Assembly (NCBI RefSeq): GCF_000702945.1
Contig: NZ_JNLE01000005.1
Coordinates: 372,001-436,000, forward strand
Direction: 5' to 3'
DNA: 64,000 bases
DNA from: Clostridium sp. KNHs205
GTDB lineage: Bacteria > Bacillota > Clostridia > Lachnospirales > Lachnospiraceae
Shown here: piece after piece, positions 35,126-43,360 of the stretch
How the letters are laid out: each line of letters opens with the position of its first letter
Position numbering within the stretch: position 1 is the stretch's first letter
Made by a program: the position numbers and the translations under genes
The notes under the pieces: generated by a model
The model's input: the letters and a program-made list of their open reading frames with translations, nothing else
Told to the model about the DNA's origin: nothing
The model's database searches: none

Positions 35126-36037
35126 ATGAAATATTATAATGATATTCGCCAGCTTATTGGTAACACACCTCTTGTTCTATTAAATAATATGAATTTTCCA
35201 AACAACCTCCGCATCTTTGCAAAGCTGGAGCTATTAAATCCCGGCGGAAGTGTAAAAGACCGTATGGGTATGGCGCTTATAAAGGATGCGGAACAGCGTG
35301 GCATCTTAAAACCCGGTTCTGTTATTATAGAAGCCACGGCAGGAAATGCGGGAATTGGTCTGGCTCTTGCGGCCCTTGGCAAAGGCTACCGGGTAATCTT
35401 TGCCGTTCCGGAAAAATTCTCATTGGAAAAGCAAGCCATCATGCGGGCCTATGGAGCAGAGATTATTCATACACCCCTGGAAAAAGGAATGCAGGGTGCC
35501 TTTGAGAAGGTAGAAGAATTAAAAAGAGAAATAGAAAATCCGGTTCTTTTAAATCAGTTTGCCAATCCTGAGAATCCCAAAGCCCATTATCATACTACCG
35601 GCCCTGAGATTTATGGGGATCTGGATGGCAGAATCGATTATCTTATAGGTGGTGCCGGAAGCGGCGGAACTTTAAGTGGGGCAGCCAGATTCCTGAAAGA
35701 ACAGCTCCCTGCCCTTAAATGTATTCTGGCAGATCCTGTGGGTTCAACCATGGGAGGAGGTGAAGCAGGCTGCTATTCTATAGAAGGTATTGGAAATACT
35801 TTTATGCCGGAAACCATGGATATGACCTTAATTGATGAAGTAATCAAGGTAAGGGACGAAGAAGCTGTCCAGGAGGTACGCCTTTTGGCTGCACGAGAAG
35901 GAATATTAGCTGGTTTTTCCTCCGGCGCAGCATTAACAGCCGTCAGAAAAGCAGCCGGCCACCTGCCAGAAGGAAGTAACGTGGTGGTTATCCTTCCTGA
36001 CAGAGGAGACCGCTACTTCAGCAAGGATATATATTAA
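35126..36037 (+). CDS. mccA: cystathionine beta-synthase/cysteine synthase-family enzyme (MccA-like)
   Basis: This 303-residue protein is a fold-type II PLP enzyme. The PLP lysine is in NPGGSVKDRMG, the substrate loop reads ATAGNAGIG rather than the TSGNTG of cysteine synthase, and GGAGSGGTLSGAARFL binds phosphate. The ATAGN loop and the neighbouring MccB-like gene point to the O-acetylserine-dependent cystathionine beta-synthase MccA. B. subtilis has the genes in the opposite order. There is no good ribosome site before the ATG, and the 429-bp spacer holds an 18-bp repeat array, so expression may be uncoupled from mccB. Confidence 0.78.
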   Translation: MKYYNDIRQLIGNTPLVLLNNMNFPNNLRIFAKLELLNPGGSVKDRMGMALIKDAEQRGILKPGSVIIEATAGNAGIGLALAALGKGYRVIFAVPEKFSLEKQAIMRAYGAEIIHTPLEKGMQGAFEKVEELKREIENPVLLNQFANPENPKAHYHTTGPEIYGDLDGRIDYLIGGAGSGGTLSGAARFLKEQLPALKCILADPVGSTMGGGEAGCYSIEGIGNTFMPETMDMTLIDEVIKVRDEEAVQEVRLLAAREGILAGFSSGAALTAVRKAAGHLPEGSNVVVILPDRGDRYFSKDIY

Positions 36038-36107
36038 GGCAAAACTGTGAGAAGTTACCTGGTACCTGGCACCTCTGATGCACTGCCCAAAAGTTATGTA
36101 CCGGTTT

Positions 36108-36150
36108 TGTGTGCTATAAGCGAATTATTTTTGTACGCTTATAGCACACA
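36108..36150. repeat. perfect 15-bp inverted repeat without T-tract
   Basis: TGTGTGCTATAAGCG (36108-36122) pairs perfectly with CGCTTATAGCACACA (36136-36150) around a 13-nt loop. It is between convergent mccA and ada. There is no T-run on either exit, so it may be a rho-type or processing structure rather than a standard intrinsic terminator. Confidence 0.7.
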
Positions 36151-36227
36151 TTACTGATAATATGCCTAAAAAGTGTGGGGAGGAAATCCAGGTAGCAATA
36201 CCCTTTTTAAATGCATCAGCCTTTCTT

Positions 36228-37280
36228 TCATGCTTTGTAATGCTGCTCATGTTGCAGCATCCACCTTTTTCGCTCCAGACCGCCTCCATATCCGCCTAAG
36301 TCACCACCGGTCTGTATAACTCTGTGGCAGGGTATAATAATAGCCAGCTGATTAGCACCATTTGCATTCCCTACAGCCCGCACTGCTTTGGGATTCCCTA
36401 GAGCCTGTGCTATATCTTTATAAGAAATTACTTCTCCTGGTGCTATTTTCCTCAGCATATCCCAGACCTTCTTTTGAAAATCTGAGCCAAAAACAATAAC
36501 GGGAGTTGTAAACTCTTTTAACTTTCCGGAAAAATAAAGGCTTAATTCAGCTTCAATCTGCTTCGATATTTCAGTCTTGCCCGGAATAATACGAGCATTT
36601 AACCTTAATCTGAGTCTTTCTATCTCCCTTTCCAATCCTCTTCGGTCTACAAATTCCAATAAATACAGATATTCGTCATCTGCCATGCTGAGCATTGGTC
36701 CTAAGGGTGTATCTATCCAGCAGGCATGAAGTACTTTTATTTCACCTGCTTTCTTTGGTGGTATCCCCATAATCTTTGAAAAGGCATCATGAAAACCGCT
36801 GGAGGAGTCATAACCTGTATCAAGCTGTGTATTAATAATCTTTTCCCCGCTCCGTATGGATTTCATCGCAAGACCCATTCTTCTGGCTCTTGCATATTGT
36901 ACAAAGGTCATACCGAAAATTTTTTTAAACTGCCTTCTGGCAGTAGCTCCATGAATACCAAGGGCAGCAAAGTCAGAATCTTTCCAACGTTTTTCCGGAT
37001 TTTCCTCCACCTGTTCTACCATATTCTGAATCAGGGGAGAGATTTCCTGGGGGTAAGAAAGAGGATGACATTTCTTACAAGGGCGAAAACCTGCATGCAA
37101 TGCTTCGCTGGCGGATTCATAGAAGATACAGTTCTCATACCTGGGTTTTCTTGCAGGGCAGGTAGCATGGCAGAATACACCTGTGGTTTTAATTCCCACA
37201 AAGAATATACCGTCATACTCCGAGTTTCTCTCTACCAACGCTGTATAATATTTTCTTTTGACAGTCTCATCTATTACCAT
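36228..37280 (-). CDS. ada: Ada: DNA methyl-phosphotriester/O6-methylguanine repair protein and AraC-type activator
   Basis: The 350-residue protein has all three Ada parts. The zinc-Cys domain has ligands Cys37, Cys41, Cys68 and Cys71 (GVFCHATCPARKP, PCKKC), with Cys37 the phosphotriester acceptor. An AraC-like helix-turn-helix occupies about residues 85-180 (MTFVQYARARRMGLAM...GYDSSSGFHDAFSKIMG). The C-terminal methyltransferase has acceptor Cys318 in IIPCHRVI. Methylation of the N-terminal Cys turns Ada into an activator of repair genes. An AlkC-like glycosylase lies 2.3 kb away. The second part is shorter than in E. coli but complete. Confidence 0.93.
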   Translation of the reverse strand: MVIDETVKRKYYTALVERNSEYDGIFFVGIKTTGVFCHATCPARKPRYENCIFYESASEALHAGFRPCKKCHPLSYPQEISPLIQNMVEQVEENPEKRWKDSDFAALGIHGATARRQFKKIFGMTFVQYARARRMGLAMKSIRSGEKIINTQLDTGYDSSSGFHDAFSKIMGIPPKKAGEIKVLHACWIDTPLGPMLSMADDEYLYLLEFVDRRGLEREIERLRLRLNARIIPGKTEISKQIEAELSLYFSGKLKEFTTPVIVFGSDFQKKVWDMLRKIAPGEVISYKDIAQALGNPKAVRAVGNANGANQLAIIIPCHRVIQTGGDLGGYGGGLERKRWMLQHEQHYKA

Positions 37281-37458
37281 AATTAAACCTCACTTTCCGG
37301 TTAACTTAATGCTGTTTATCAGTATGGCTTCAAATTTCTGAAAGGATATATGCCGGCAGCTGAATTGGCTGCCTTTTATCAGTAATTTGAGAAGCAATTT
37401 CTAACTTATATTATAAGCATTTATGAGAAGCTGTCCTACGAAAAATGAACATGCATTT

Positions 37459-37791
37459 TTATGCCTGCTGTTTCTCCAGCCAGATCTTAAGCAATATCTC
37501 CAAATCATCTGCAAATTCCTTATCTGTCTGTGTCTCACCCTGTTTCAGCTCTTCTAATACTTCAAAAGAAAATGTCTTAGCTCCATATTGTTTCCACTCA
37601 GGGAGCATGGAGGGTTCCGGGCAGGAATTTGTAGAGAAGAAGAATTCGAATCTGTTTTTCTGCCCCTCCATATCCCTTGCAGCTCTTAACCAGGTTTTGT
37701 TATTTGCATTGCATTTGATGCAATAGATACCGCCTGTTGCTTTTTTACTCTTATATTGTTCTATTAATTCTTTTCTTTTCGATTTATCCAC
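37459..37791 (-). CDS. GIY-YIG-like nuclease-superfamily protein
   Basis: The 110-residue protein begins MDKSKRKELIEQYK and then shows a GIY-like strand (ATGGIYCIKCNANNKTWLRAARD) and FSFEVLEEL, as in the small clostridial GIY-YIG proteins. The YIG motif is not conserved and the usual catalytic Arg/Glu pattern is unclear, so nuclease activity is doubtful. The start is GTG 37791, with AAAGGA nine bases before it; a longer ATG frame would overlap the upstream regulator. It lies 20 bp after the XRE-desulfoferrodoxin gene, probably co-transcribed. Confidence 0.65.
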   Translation of the reverse strand: MDKSKRKELIEQYKSKKATGGIYCIKCNANNKTWLRAARDMEGQKNRFEFFFSTNSCPEPSMLPEWKQYGAKTFSFEVLEELKQGETQTDKEFADDLEILLKIWLEKQQA

Positions 37792-37811
37792 TGTTTTGCT
37801 TCCTTTCAGTT

Positions 37812-38414
37812 CTATATAAACCATAATCCGTGCCGGCTGCAGTAATAATACAGCCTTGCATTGTCCCTATGCTGTAGTTTTCCCCCGCCTAATTTAGGCA
37901 GTCTTACGCTGGCCTGCTGCTCCGGATATAGTTTCACCAACAGAGTCCTGTCTGACATCACATATGCCACAAAGGAGAGATAATGGTCTTTCTTCATTTC
38001 GTGAGAAAAAGTTATATAATATTCGTCTTCTGTTTCTTCTATATAAGCCTGATGCATTTCATCCGCCGGTTTTGCCGTAAGCGCTTTCAGTCTTCGTCCA
38101 CAGCAGGAAATACTGGCATCTCCCGTATTGCTGATTATATTGTTGCATACCGGGCAAACATAGAAGCTGGTACGTTTAAAATTCCCCGTATCAATGGCAT
38201 TGGAAACCAGGTCACCTTCTAAGATTTTTTCGATATCTACCTGAAACAGATCTGATAATTCTCTAAGCAGGGATATATCCGGGCATCCCAAGCCTCGCTC
38301 CCATTTCGATATTGTCTTGTCACTGAGATTTAACCTGTCTCCAATCTGCTTTTGGGTCATACCCTTTTCTTTACGAAGACGGAGCAACAGACTTCCCACT
38401 TTCTGACTGTCCAA
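37812..38414 (-). CDS. XRE-family regulator fused to a desulfoferrodoxin-like iron domain
   Basis: Residues 8-66 are an XRE helix-turn-helix (LRLRKEKGMTQKQIGDRLNLSDKTISKWERG). Residues 84-200 match a whole desulfoferrodoxin. The desulforedoxin-type site has four Cys (Cys87, Cys90, Cys104, Cys105: CPVC...CCG). The superoxide-reductase site has all five iron ligands in place (His121, His138, His144, Cys192, His195: EMH, SHEM, DHYLSF, YCSRHGLW). The catalytic Lys of the EKH loop is replaced by Met120, suggesting a sensor of superoxide, oxygen or iron rather than an enzyme (inference). Start TTG 38414 follows GGAGG by eight bases. A GIY-YIG-like gene follows. Confidence 0.85.
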   Translation of the reverse strand: MDSQKVGSLLLRLRKEKGMTQKQIGDRLNLSDKTISKWERGLGCPDISLLRELSDLFQVDIEKILEGDLVSNAIDTGNFKRTSFYVCPVCNNIISNTGDASISCCGRRLKALTAKPADEMHQAYIEETEDEYYITFSHEMKKDHYLSFVAYVMSDRTLLVKLYPEQQASVRLPKLGGGKLQHRDNARLYYYCSRHGLWFI

Positions 38415-38480
38415 TTACCTTACCTCCAATTTACTATTATAAATACCTGTGAAAGAAGCCGCAATAAACGCTCCGTAGAG

Positions 38481-39416
38481 TTACAGCTTCAACTCATATT
38501 TCTGCTCAATCAGGGTTTTCCCCCAGGAATTATTTTCAAATTCTTCTACCAGCTTAAAGCCTGCTTTTTTATACATACTGACTGCCGTCTCCTGTTCTCT
38601 GGTAGTGTCAAGGAACACCTTCTTATAGTTTTTATCCTTACAGAATTGTAAGGCCTGTGCCAACAGCCGTCTGCCTAATCCAATACTCCTGTAAGAAGGA
38701 TGTAGGATAAACCATCTAAGCTGTGCCAATTCCTCTGAGTGTCCTACAATGGCAATAGCTCCTATAACCTCCCCCTGTGCTTCTGCCAGCCAGATTCTGT
38801 CCTTCTCTGTACTATAGCTTAGAAGAAAATCATAAAAAGTCTTGCAGACATACCCTTCAAATACATGATTGTACCCACATTCCTTTTCATATAACCAGCC
38901 ATGGAGCTCAATGAGCCGTCCTACATCACCAGGTCTTAACTCACAGCGCAGGTTAATCTTCTCTTCCTTTCTGATAACCTGTCCGCTGGAAAGCACTTCT
39001 TCAATGTTTTCCATGCTCTTGATTAATCTCTCCTGTTCCTCTTTATGCAATTCAGAAACCATGCTCGTAATATGCTTGTCAGATAATCCATTAAGCTTGT
39101 CCAGAGTTTCTTTCCCATGTTCCGTCAGATACAGATAGAACAGTCTCCCATCTTCTTTTGACTGTACCCTGTAGGTTAGACCTTGCTTTTCAAATCGTTT
39201 TATAATCCGGCTGAGATATCCGGAATCAATACTTAGTTCCTGAATTAACTGTTTCGCTGTACAATCTTTCGTATGGGCTATATCAAACAGCACACAGGCT
39301 TCAGACAAAGAGAAGTCGCTGTTTAGCATATGCTGATCCAACAGCCCCAGAATATTGGTGTAGAAACGATTGAATTTTCGTATGGTATGGATAAATGGAG
39401 TATGTACGGATTCCAT
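38481..39416 (-). CDS. MarR regulator fused to GNAT acetyltransferase
   Basis: Residues 1-150 are a MarR winged helix (FSLSEACVLFDIAHTKDCTAKQLIQELSIDSGYLSRIIKRFEKQGL, RVQSKEDGRLFYLYLTEHGK). Residues 155-311 are a GNAT domain (LRWFILHPSYRSIGLGRRLLAQALQFC, ETAVSMYKKAGFKLVEEFE). This bifunctional layout is a known family with unclear substrate. AGGAGG precedes the ATG. Its promoter carries a perfect TGACTAAGTCA palindrome over the -35, so it probably represses itself. It is divergent from the AlkC-like gene. Confidence 0.88.
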   Translation of the reverse strand: MESVHTPFIHTIRKFNRFYTNILGLLDQHMLNSDFSLSEACVLFDIAHTKDCTAKQLIQELSIDSGYLSRIIKRFEKQGLTYRVQSKEDGRLFYLYLTEHGKETLDKLNGLSDKHITSMVSELHKEEQERLIKSMENIEEVLSSGQVIRKEEKINLRCELRPGDVGRLIELHGWLYEKECGYNHVFEGYVCKTFYDFLLSYSTEKDRIWLAEAQGEVIGAIAIVGHSEELAQLRWFILHPSYRSIGLGRRLLAQALQFCKDKNYKKVFLDTTREQETAVSMYKKAGFKLVEEFENNSWGKTLIEQKYELKL

Positions 39417-39447
39417 GGAATACCTCCTGTATTTTTGATTTATGCTT

Positions 39448-39476
39448 ATTATAAATATATTATCTGACTAAGTCAA
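39448..39476 (-). promoter_or_regulatory. promoter of the MarR-GNAT gene with palindromic operator
   Basis: On the minus strand TTGACT (39471-39476) and perfect TATAAT (39448-39453) are 17 bp apart. The palindrome TGACTAAGTCA (39465-39475) overlaps the -35, a classic repressor position. Confidence 0.7.
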
Positions 39477-39584
39477 CTATTTTTATTTAAAACCTGACTT
39501 ACTGTTGTCATATTTGAATGGTTATACTTTACATATAAGTCAAAGAGATTTTCATAAATAAACTGTTTTTGTGGGAGGTAAATT

Positions 39585-40685
39585 ATGGGTGAAGCTTTTA
39601 AGGATATTTATACCGGAGAGTTTCTGCGGGATTTTAGTGATAAAGTAAGTTCAGTGTATGGGAAATTTCAAGGAGAGGAGTTTACAGCCGCTGTACTCGC
39701 TGATTCCTGGGAGAATCTGGCTCTGCGGAGCAGAATGCTGCGGATAGTTAATATATTAGGCCGATTTTTACCCTCAGATTATAAAGAAGCGTTAGAGATA
39801 TTATACAGACTTGTTGACGACTGTGAAGGCTTTCCATACCTGTTCTTTCCGGACTTTGTGGCAACCTTCGGTTTACAAGAGGAAAATTGGGAGGTATCCC
39901 TGAGAGCCTTAGAGTGTTTCACGAAACATTCTTCTTCGGAATTCGCTATCAGGCCTTTTATCCTGAAAGATACTGAACGGACAATGAAGTATATGCTTAA
40001 ATGGTCAACCAGTTCCAATGAACATGTCAGACGTCTGTCCAGTGAGGGCTGCAGGCCTCGTCTTCCCTGGAGCATGGATCTTCCTGTATTTAAGAAAAAT
40101 CCAGCTCTGGTGCTTCAAGTGCTGGAGAATCTGAAAGCAGATTCTTCACTCTATGTTCGCAAAAGTGTTGCTAATAATCTTAATGATATCGCAAAGGATC
40201 ATCCTGATGTGGTGTTAGCCGTTGCAAGGAAATGGATTGGAAAAAATCCGGAAACAGATTGGATTCTAAGACATGGCTGTCGTACCCTTATACGAAAAGC
40301 TGTCCCCGAAGCACTGGCTCTATTCGGTTATGCAGATACCACTGATACTGAACCCCTGGTTTTAAATGCCATGTTTAAGGTATTTCCGAAACAGCTCTCT
40401 GTCGGTGATATCTGTCAGTTTAAATACTCCCTTGATATCAACAGGAAAAATCCTGTTCATATCCGTTTGGAGTATGGAATCGATTTTGTGAAATCCAAAG
40501 GTAAAACCTCAAGAAAAATCTTTCTGTTGTCTGATAAAACAGTGCCCGGCAATTCCCATTTAGAAGGCTCACATAACCACAGCTTTGCCGATCTTACCAC
40601 CAGAAAGCACTATCCCGGTTTGCACAATATTGCTCTGTTGATTAATGGCATGGAGGTAGCTGCAGCTACATTATTGCTACAATAA
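39585..40685 (+). CDS. DNA alkylation repair protein, AlkC-like HEAT-repeat glycosylase
   Basis: The 366-residue protein consists of HEAT-like helical repeats (about residues 20-265) with the family signature SNEHVRRLSSEGCRPRLPWS and VRKSVANNLNDIAKDHPDVVL, as in AlkC/AlkD alkyl-adenine glycosylases. A C-terminal beta-rich part (about 270-366, KYSLDINRKNPVHIRLEYGIDFVKSKG) fits the Ig-like domain of some AlkC proteins. It would excise N3-alkylated bases. It is near ada, so both may serve alkylation defence. A perfect terminator follows directly. Confidence 0.85.
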   Translation: MGEAFKDIYTGEFLRDFSDKVSSVYGKFQGEEFTAAVLADSWENLALRSRMLRIVNILGRFLPSDYKEALEILYRLVDDCEGFPYLFFPDFVATFGLQEENWEVSLRALECFTKHSSSEFAIRPFILKDTERTMKYMLKWSTSSNEHVRRLSSEGCRPRLPWSMDLPVFKKNPALVLQVLENLKADSSLYVRKSVANNLNDIAKDHPDVVLAVARKWIGKNPETDWILRHGCRTLIRKAVPEALALFGYADTTDTEPLVLNAMFKVFPKQLSVGDICQFKYSLDINRKNPVHIRLEYGIDFVKSKGKTSRKIFLLSDKTVPGNSHLEGSHNHSFADLTTRKHYPGLHNIALLINGMEVAAATLLLQ

Positions 40686-40709
40686 AAGGGGCTTTTTCAA
40701 GCCCCTTTT
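40684..40709. terminator. bidirectional terminator between alkC-like gene and cheX
   Basis: AAAAGGGGCTT (40684-40694) pairs perfectly with AAGCCCCTTTT (40699-40709) around a 4-nt loop. The A and T arms provide U-runs in both directions. Confidence 0.9.
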
Positions 40710-40739
40710 ACCATTTATTATCAAATTAGCTGACACACC

Positions 40740-41192
40740 TTATGCGGCTGGATTCAGCCTGATATCAAGGTATACATCACCTACAGAAGTTGATATGCAG
40801 CAGGCTGTACGAAGAGAATATTCCTTGTTATTTTCCTCCGGTTTACCAAGTGCAGGGGGAAGTATATCACAATTCAGATTTTTTTCTGCCAGCATAGTAA
40901 GAACATTTCCGCTTATAATATTTGCGATTTCAGATATGGCAGAGGTCACAAAATCATCAACGGAATCCATCTCCATACCGCTCATGATATTTACCATTCC
41001 AAGGGAAGTTGCGTGGGGAAAACGGTAAATTACTTCCCCTGTCAGTTCACCAATAACTCCAATTGAAATATCAAGTTCATTATCGCTTTGAAAACTTTCA
41101 GCGGGATGGTCAGATATATCCGATAAATCTAGCATCAACTGAAATACATTACGTGTAGCTTCTAAAAAAGGACTGTAGAGATTATCATTCAT
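40740..41192 (-). CDS. cheX: chemotaxis phosphatase CheX
   Basis: The 150-residue protein belongs to the CheC/CheX/FliY phosphatase superfamily. It has the single catalytic E-x2-N motif (Glu88 and Asn91 in SAISEIANIISGN) and the strand DVYLDIRL at the end. CheX dephosphorylates CheY-P. ATG 41192 follows AAGGGGGT; a longer in-frame start would overlap the upstream hemerythrin gene. It starts 4 bp after the bacteriohemerythrin stop, so they form a two-gene operon with no other chemotaxis gene in the window. Confidence 0.85.
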   Translation of the reverse strand: MNDNLYSPFLEATRNVFQLMLDLSDISDHPAESFQSDNELDISIGVIGELTGEVIYRFPHATSLGMVNIMSGMEMDSVDDFVTSAISEIANIISGNVLTMLAEKNLNCDILPPALGKPEENNKEYSLRTACCISTSVGDVYLDIRLNPAA

Positions 41193-41196
41193 GTAG

Positions 41197-41610
41197 TCAG
41201 ACCCCCTTTTCCAATGCATATGCAGCGATTCGCTGATCTTCAGCGGCAACATGGTTAATCAGCCAGGCTAAGAGCTTGCCTGCAAATTGCTGCATCAGCT
41301 GCTCGTTATATCCGCTTTTTTCGTAGTCCTTTGTAAACTGCACTACATAGTTCACCATATCTGTATGTATCTGTTTGTGTGCTTCATAACCCGGATAACC
41401 GATTCTTAACTGATATTCTTCCTCATCTCTGAAATGTTCTACTACATAACCATTCATAAACGCAAGAGTTTCATTGACCTGCTGTACTTTCTCATCCCAG
41501 GAAGCGGCAGACCGCAGTGTCTGCATAAATATCTGCACACGACGGAATAATTCTATATGCTGTGCATCAACCACATCCACTCCCAGCTCGTACTTGTCTT
41601 TCCAAAGCAT
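41197..41610 (-). CDS. bacteriohemerythrin
   Basis: The 137-residue protein has all diiron ligands of bacterial hemerythrin: His18 (DAQHIEL), His59 and Glu63 (HFRDEEE), His78 and His82 (HKQIHTD), and His120 and Asp125 (HVAAED). It binds O2 reversibly at a diiron centre, in soluble form with no membrane or sensor domain attached. It is directly followed by cheX, suggesting a link between oxygen binding and motility control (inference). Confidence 0.9.
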   Translation of the reverse strand: MLWKDKYELGVDVVDAQHIELFRRVQIFMQTLRSAASWDEKVQQVNETLAFMNGYVVEHFRDEEEYQLRIGYPGYEAHKQIHTDMVNYVVQFTKDYEKSGYNEQLMQQFAGKLLAWLINHVAAEDQRIAAYALEKGV

Positions 41611-41834
41611 ATGGTGTAAGTCCTTTCTTGTCGAATTATACTAATATTAGTTAATGTATTATATAGTTTGTTCTGCTATTTTTCAAGTAAATTTTATATA
41701 AAATCAGACTAATGCCACCTTATTACTTTTGGTATTATAGGTACTTGGCACAGAACTGTAAGTACTAAAAATTCTTAGATTAAATAAGGCAAAACATAAG
41801 GCAAAACTATCAGCAGAAGAAGATACTGCCATAG

Positions 41835-43250
41835 CTATAATCCCGGTGATCCGTCAAATGAGCCGTAACTTTTAATAAATTCACTTAAAACCCTTACATT
41901 TTCTGAAATAGCTTTGATGGCTAAATGTCCATAGCCCAGCATTAGTTTATCTGAATGGAGTCCTTTCGTAAGACAATATTCTTCTACCGGATATGCTCTA
42001 ATCCCTAAAGCCTGGCTTTTATGGATGAAATCCTTTTCAAAGCGCTTTCCTTCTATCTGCAGAACCAGGTGTAGTCCTGCCCTATCTCCCAGTAACTGTT
42101 CTTTCCCCTGGAAATTCTGTGCCAGGCTTTGTGTTAATATATTCCTTTTCTCGCTGTACAAACGACTGAGCTTCTGGACATAGTTATCCAGCTTTCTCTG
42201 ATAGAGAAATTCTGCTAAAGCAGCCTGCTCGGTAATTGGATTCTGTACATCAAAATATTTTCTTGTATGAAGCCATTTCTTCTTTAAATTTGGTGGAAGA
42301 AGGACAAAACCTATCCTAAGAGCCGGATACATAATTTTACTAAAGGTTCCCGTATATATCACCCATTCCGAATCCATAGAGTAAAGAGGTGATATCGGTG
42401 ATCCGGTATAACGGAATTCACTGTCGTAATCATCCTCAATGATATAGGTTCCCTGTTCTCCTGCATATCGAATCAACTCTGCTCTCCGCCTGGCTGGCAA
42501 TATTCCTCCCAAGGGAAACTGATGGGAGGGCGTTACATAAATAGCTGAATAGCTCCGTCTGTCCAGCAGCTCCGTAATAAGCCCATTGTTATCTGCTGGA
42601 AAGCCTGTATAAGCAGCTCCTCTTAGCTTCAGTAACTCAATAATCGCTTTATGACAGGGATCTTCCACTGCAAAGGGCATCCCCTCCATATAAAGCATAT
42701 GTACAAGAATATTGATGGCTTGGGTGGTACCGGTAGTAATAAATATGTTATCTGGTTCTACCGTAATCCCTCTCATACGAAACAGCCACTGGCCGATTTC
42801 TTCCCGAAGCGGCCCATAACCTGCCGTATTATAATATCCAAAATCTCTTTCCAGCAGTTTATTCTGTGATCTATCAAGCATTTGTTTCCAGACATAATAA
42901 GGAAATGTACTTACATCCGGTTGTCCTGTCTTAAAGTCAACAGAAAAGCTTTCTGCCGGTTCATCTATATCACTGTCTTTAACCTTTTGCCTGACTTTCT
43001 TTAAGCACAGACCTTCTCTTACCCTGGTAGGAGCCCCCTGTCTGCTTACTACATACCCTTCTGCTATCAGCATATCATAGGCTTCCGAAACAGTACTTCT
43101 GGATACTGATAGATCCTTCGCAAGATAACGGCTGGAAGGTAAAGCTTCCCCTGCCGTTAATCTGTTATCCAATATCAGAGTCCTGATATGGTGAAAAAGC
43201 TGCCTGGATAATGATAGCTCACTTTGCTTCATCAACTCAATGTCCCACAT
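41835..43250 (-). CDS. MocR-type regulator (GntR HTH plus aminotransferase fold, PdxR-like)
   Basis: The 471-residue protein has an N-terminal GntR winged helix (LFHHIRTLILDNRLTAGEALPSSRYLAKDLSVSRSTVSEAYDMLIAEGYV) and a class I aminotransferase-like domain. The PLP lysine is in YTGTFSKIMYPALRIG and the PLP-contact Tyr in IYVTPSHQFPLG. ATG 43250 is chosen for its GGAGG site and family N-terminus. It is divergent from an EamA transporter 110 bp away, its likely target. It is distinct from the MocR at 17845-19188. Confidence 0.87.
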   Translation of the reverse strand: MWDIELMKQSELSLSRQLFHHIRTLILDNRLTAGEALPSSRYLAKDLSVSRSTVSEAYDMLIAEGYVVSRQGAPTRVREGLCLKKVRQKVKDSDIDEPAESFSVDFKTGQPDVSTFPYYVWKQMLDRSQNKLLERDFGYYNTAGYGPLREEIGQWLFRMRGITVEPDNIFITTGTTQAINILVHMLYMEGMPFAVEDPCHKAIIELLKLRGAAYTGFPADNNGLITELLDRRSYSAIYVTPSHQFPLGGILPARRRAELIRYAGEQGTYIIEDDYDSEFRYTGSPISPLYSMDSEWVIYTGTFSKIMYPALRIGFVLLPPNLKKKWLHTRKYFDVQNPITEQAALAEFLYQRKLDNYVQKLSRLYSEKRNILTQSLAQNFQGKEQLLGDRAGLHLVLQIEGKRFEKDFIHKSQALGIRAYPVEEYCLTKGLHSDKLMLGYGHLAIKAISENVRVLSEFIKSYGSFDGSPGL

Positions 43251-43292
43251 ATGCCCTCCAACTGGTCTGAATTTTTCCCGCCATACTGGATA

Positions 43293-43321
43293 TTGAAGCA
43301 ATCCAGTTTCAATGCTAGTAT
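43293..43321 (+). promoter_or_regulatory. predicted promoter of the EamA gene
   Basis: TTGAAG (43293-43298) and TAGTAT (43316-43321) are 17 bp apart in the MocR-EamA spacer. A reverse-oriented promoter for the MocR gene must overlap this short region, so mutual control is likely. Confidence 0.45.
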
Positions 43322-43360
43322 TATAGCACTTAATATCAGTTCAGTAAAGGAGCGATACAC

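Noticed and set aside
36505..37286. Large open frames opposite ada and several other genes.
   Set aside because: They are antisense shadows of well-supported genes with codon bias on the coding strand only.
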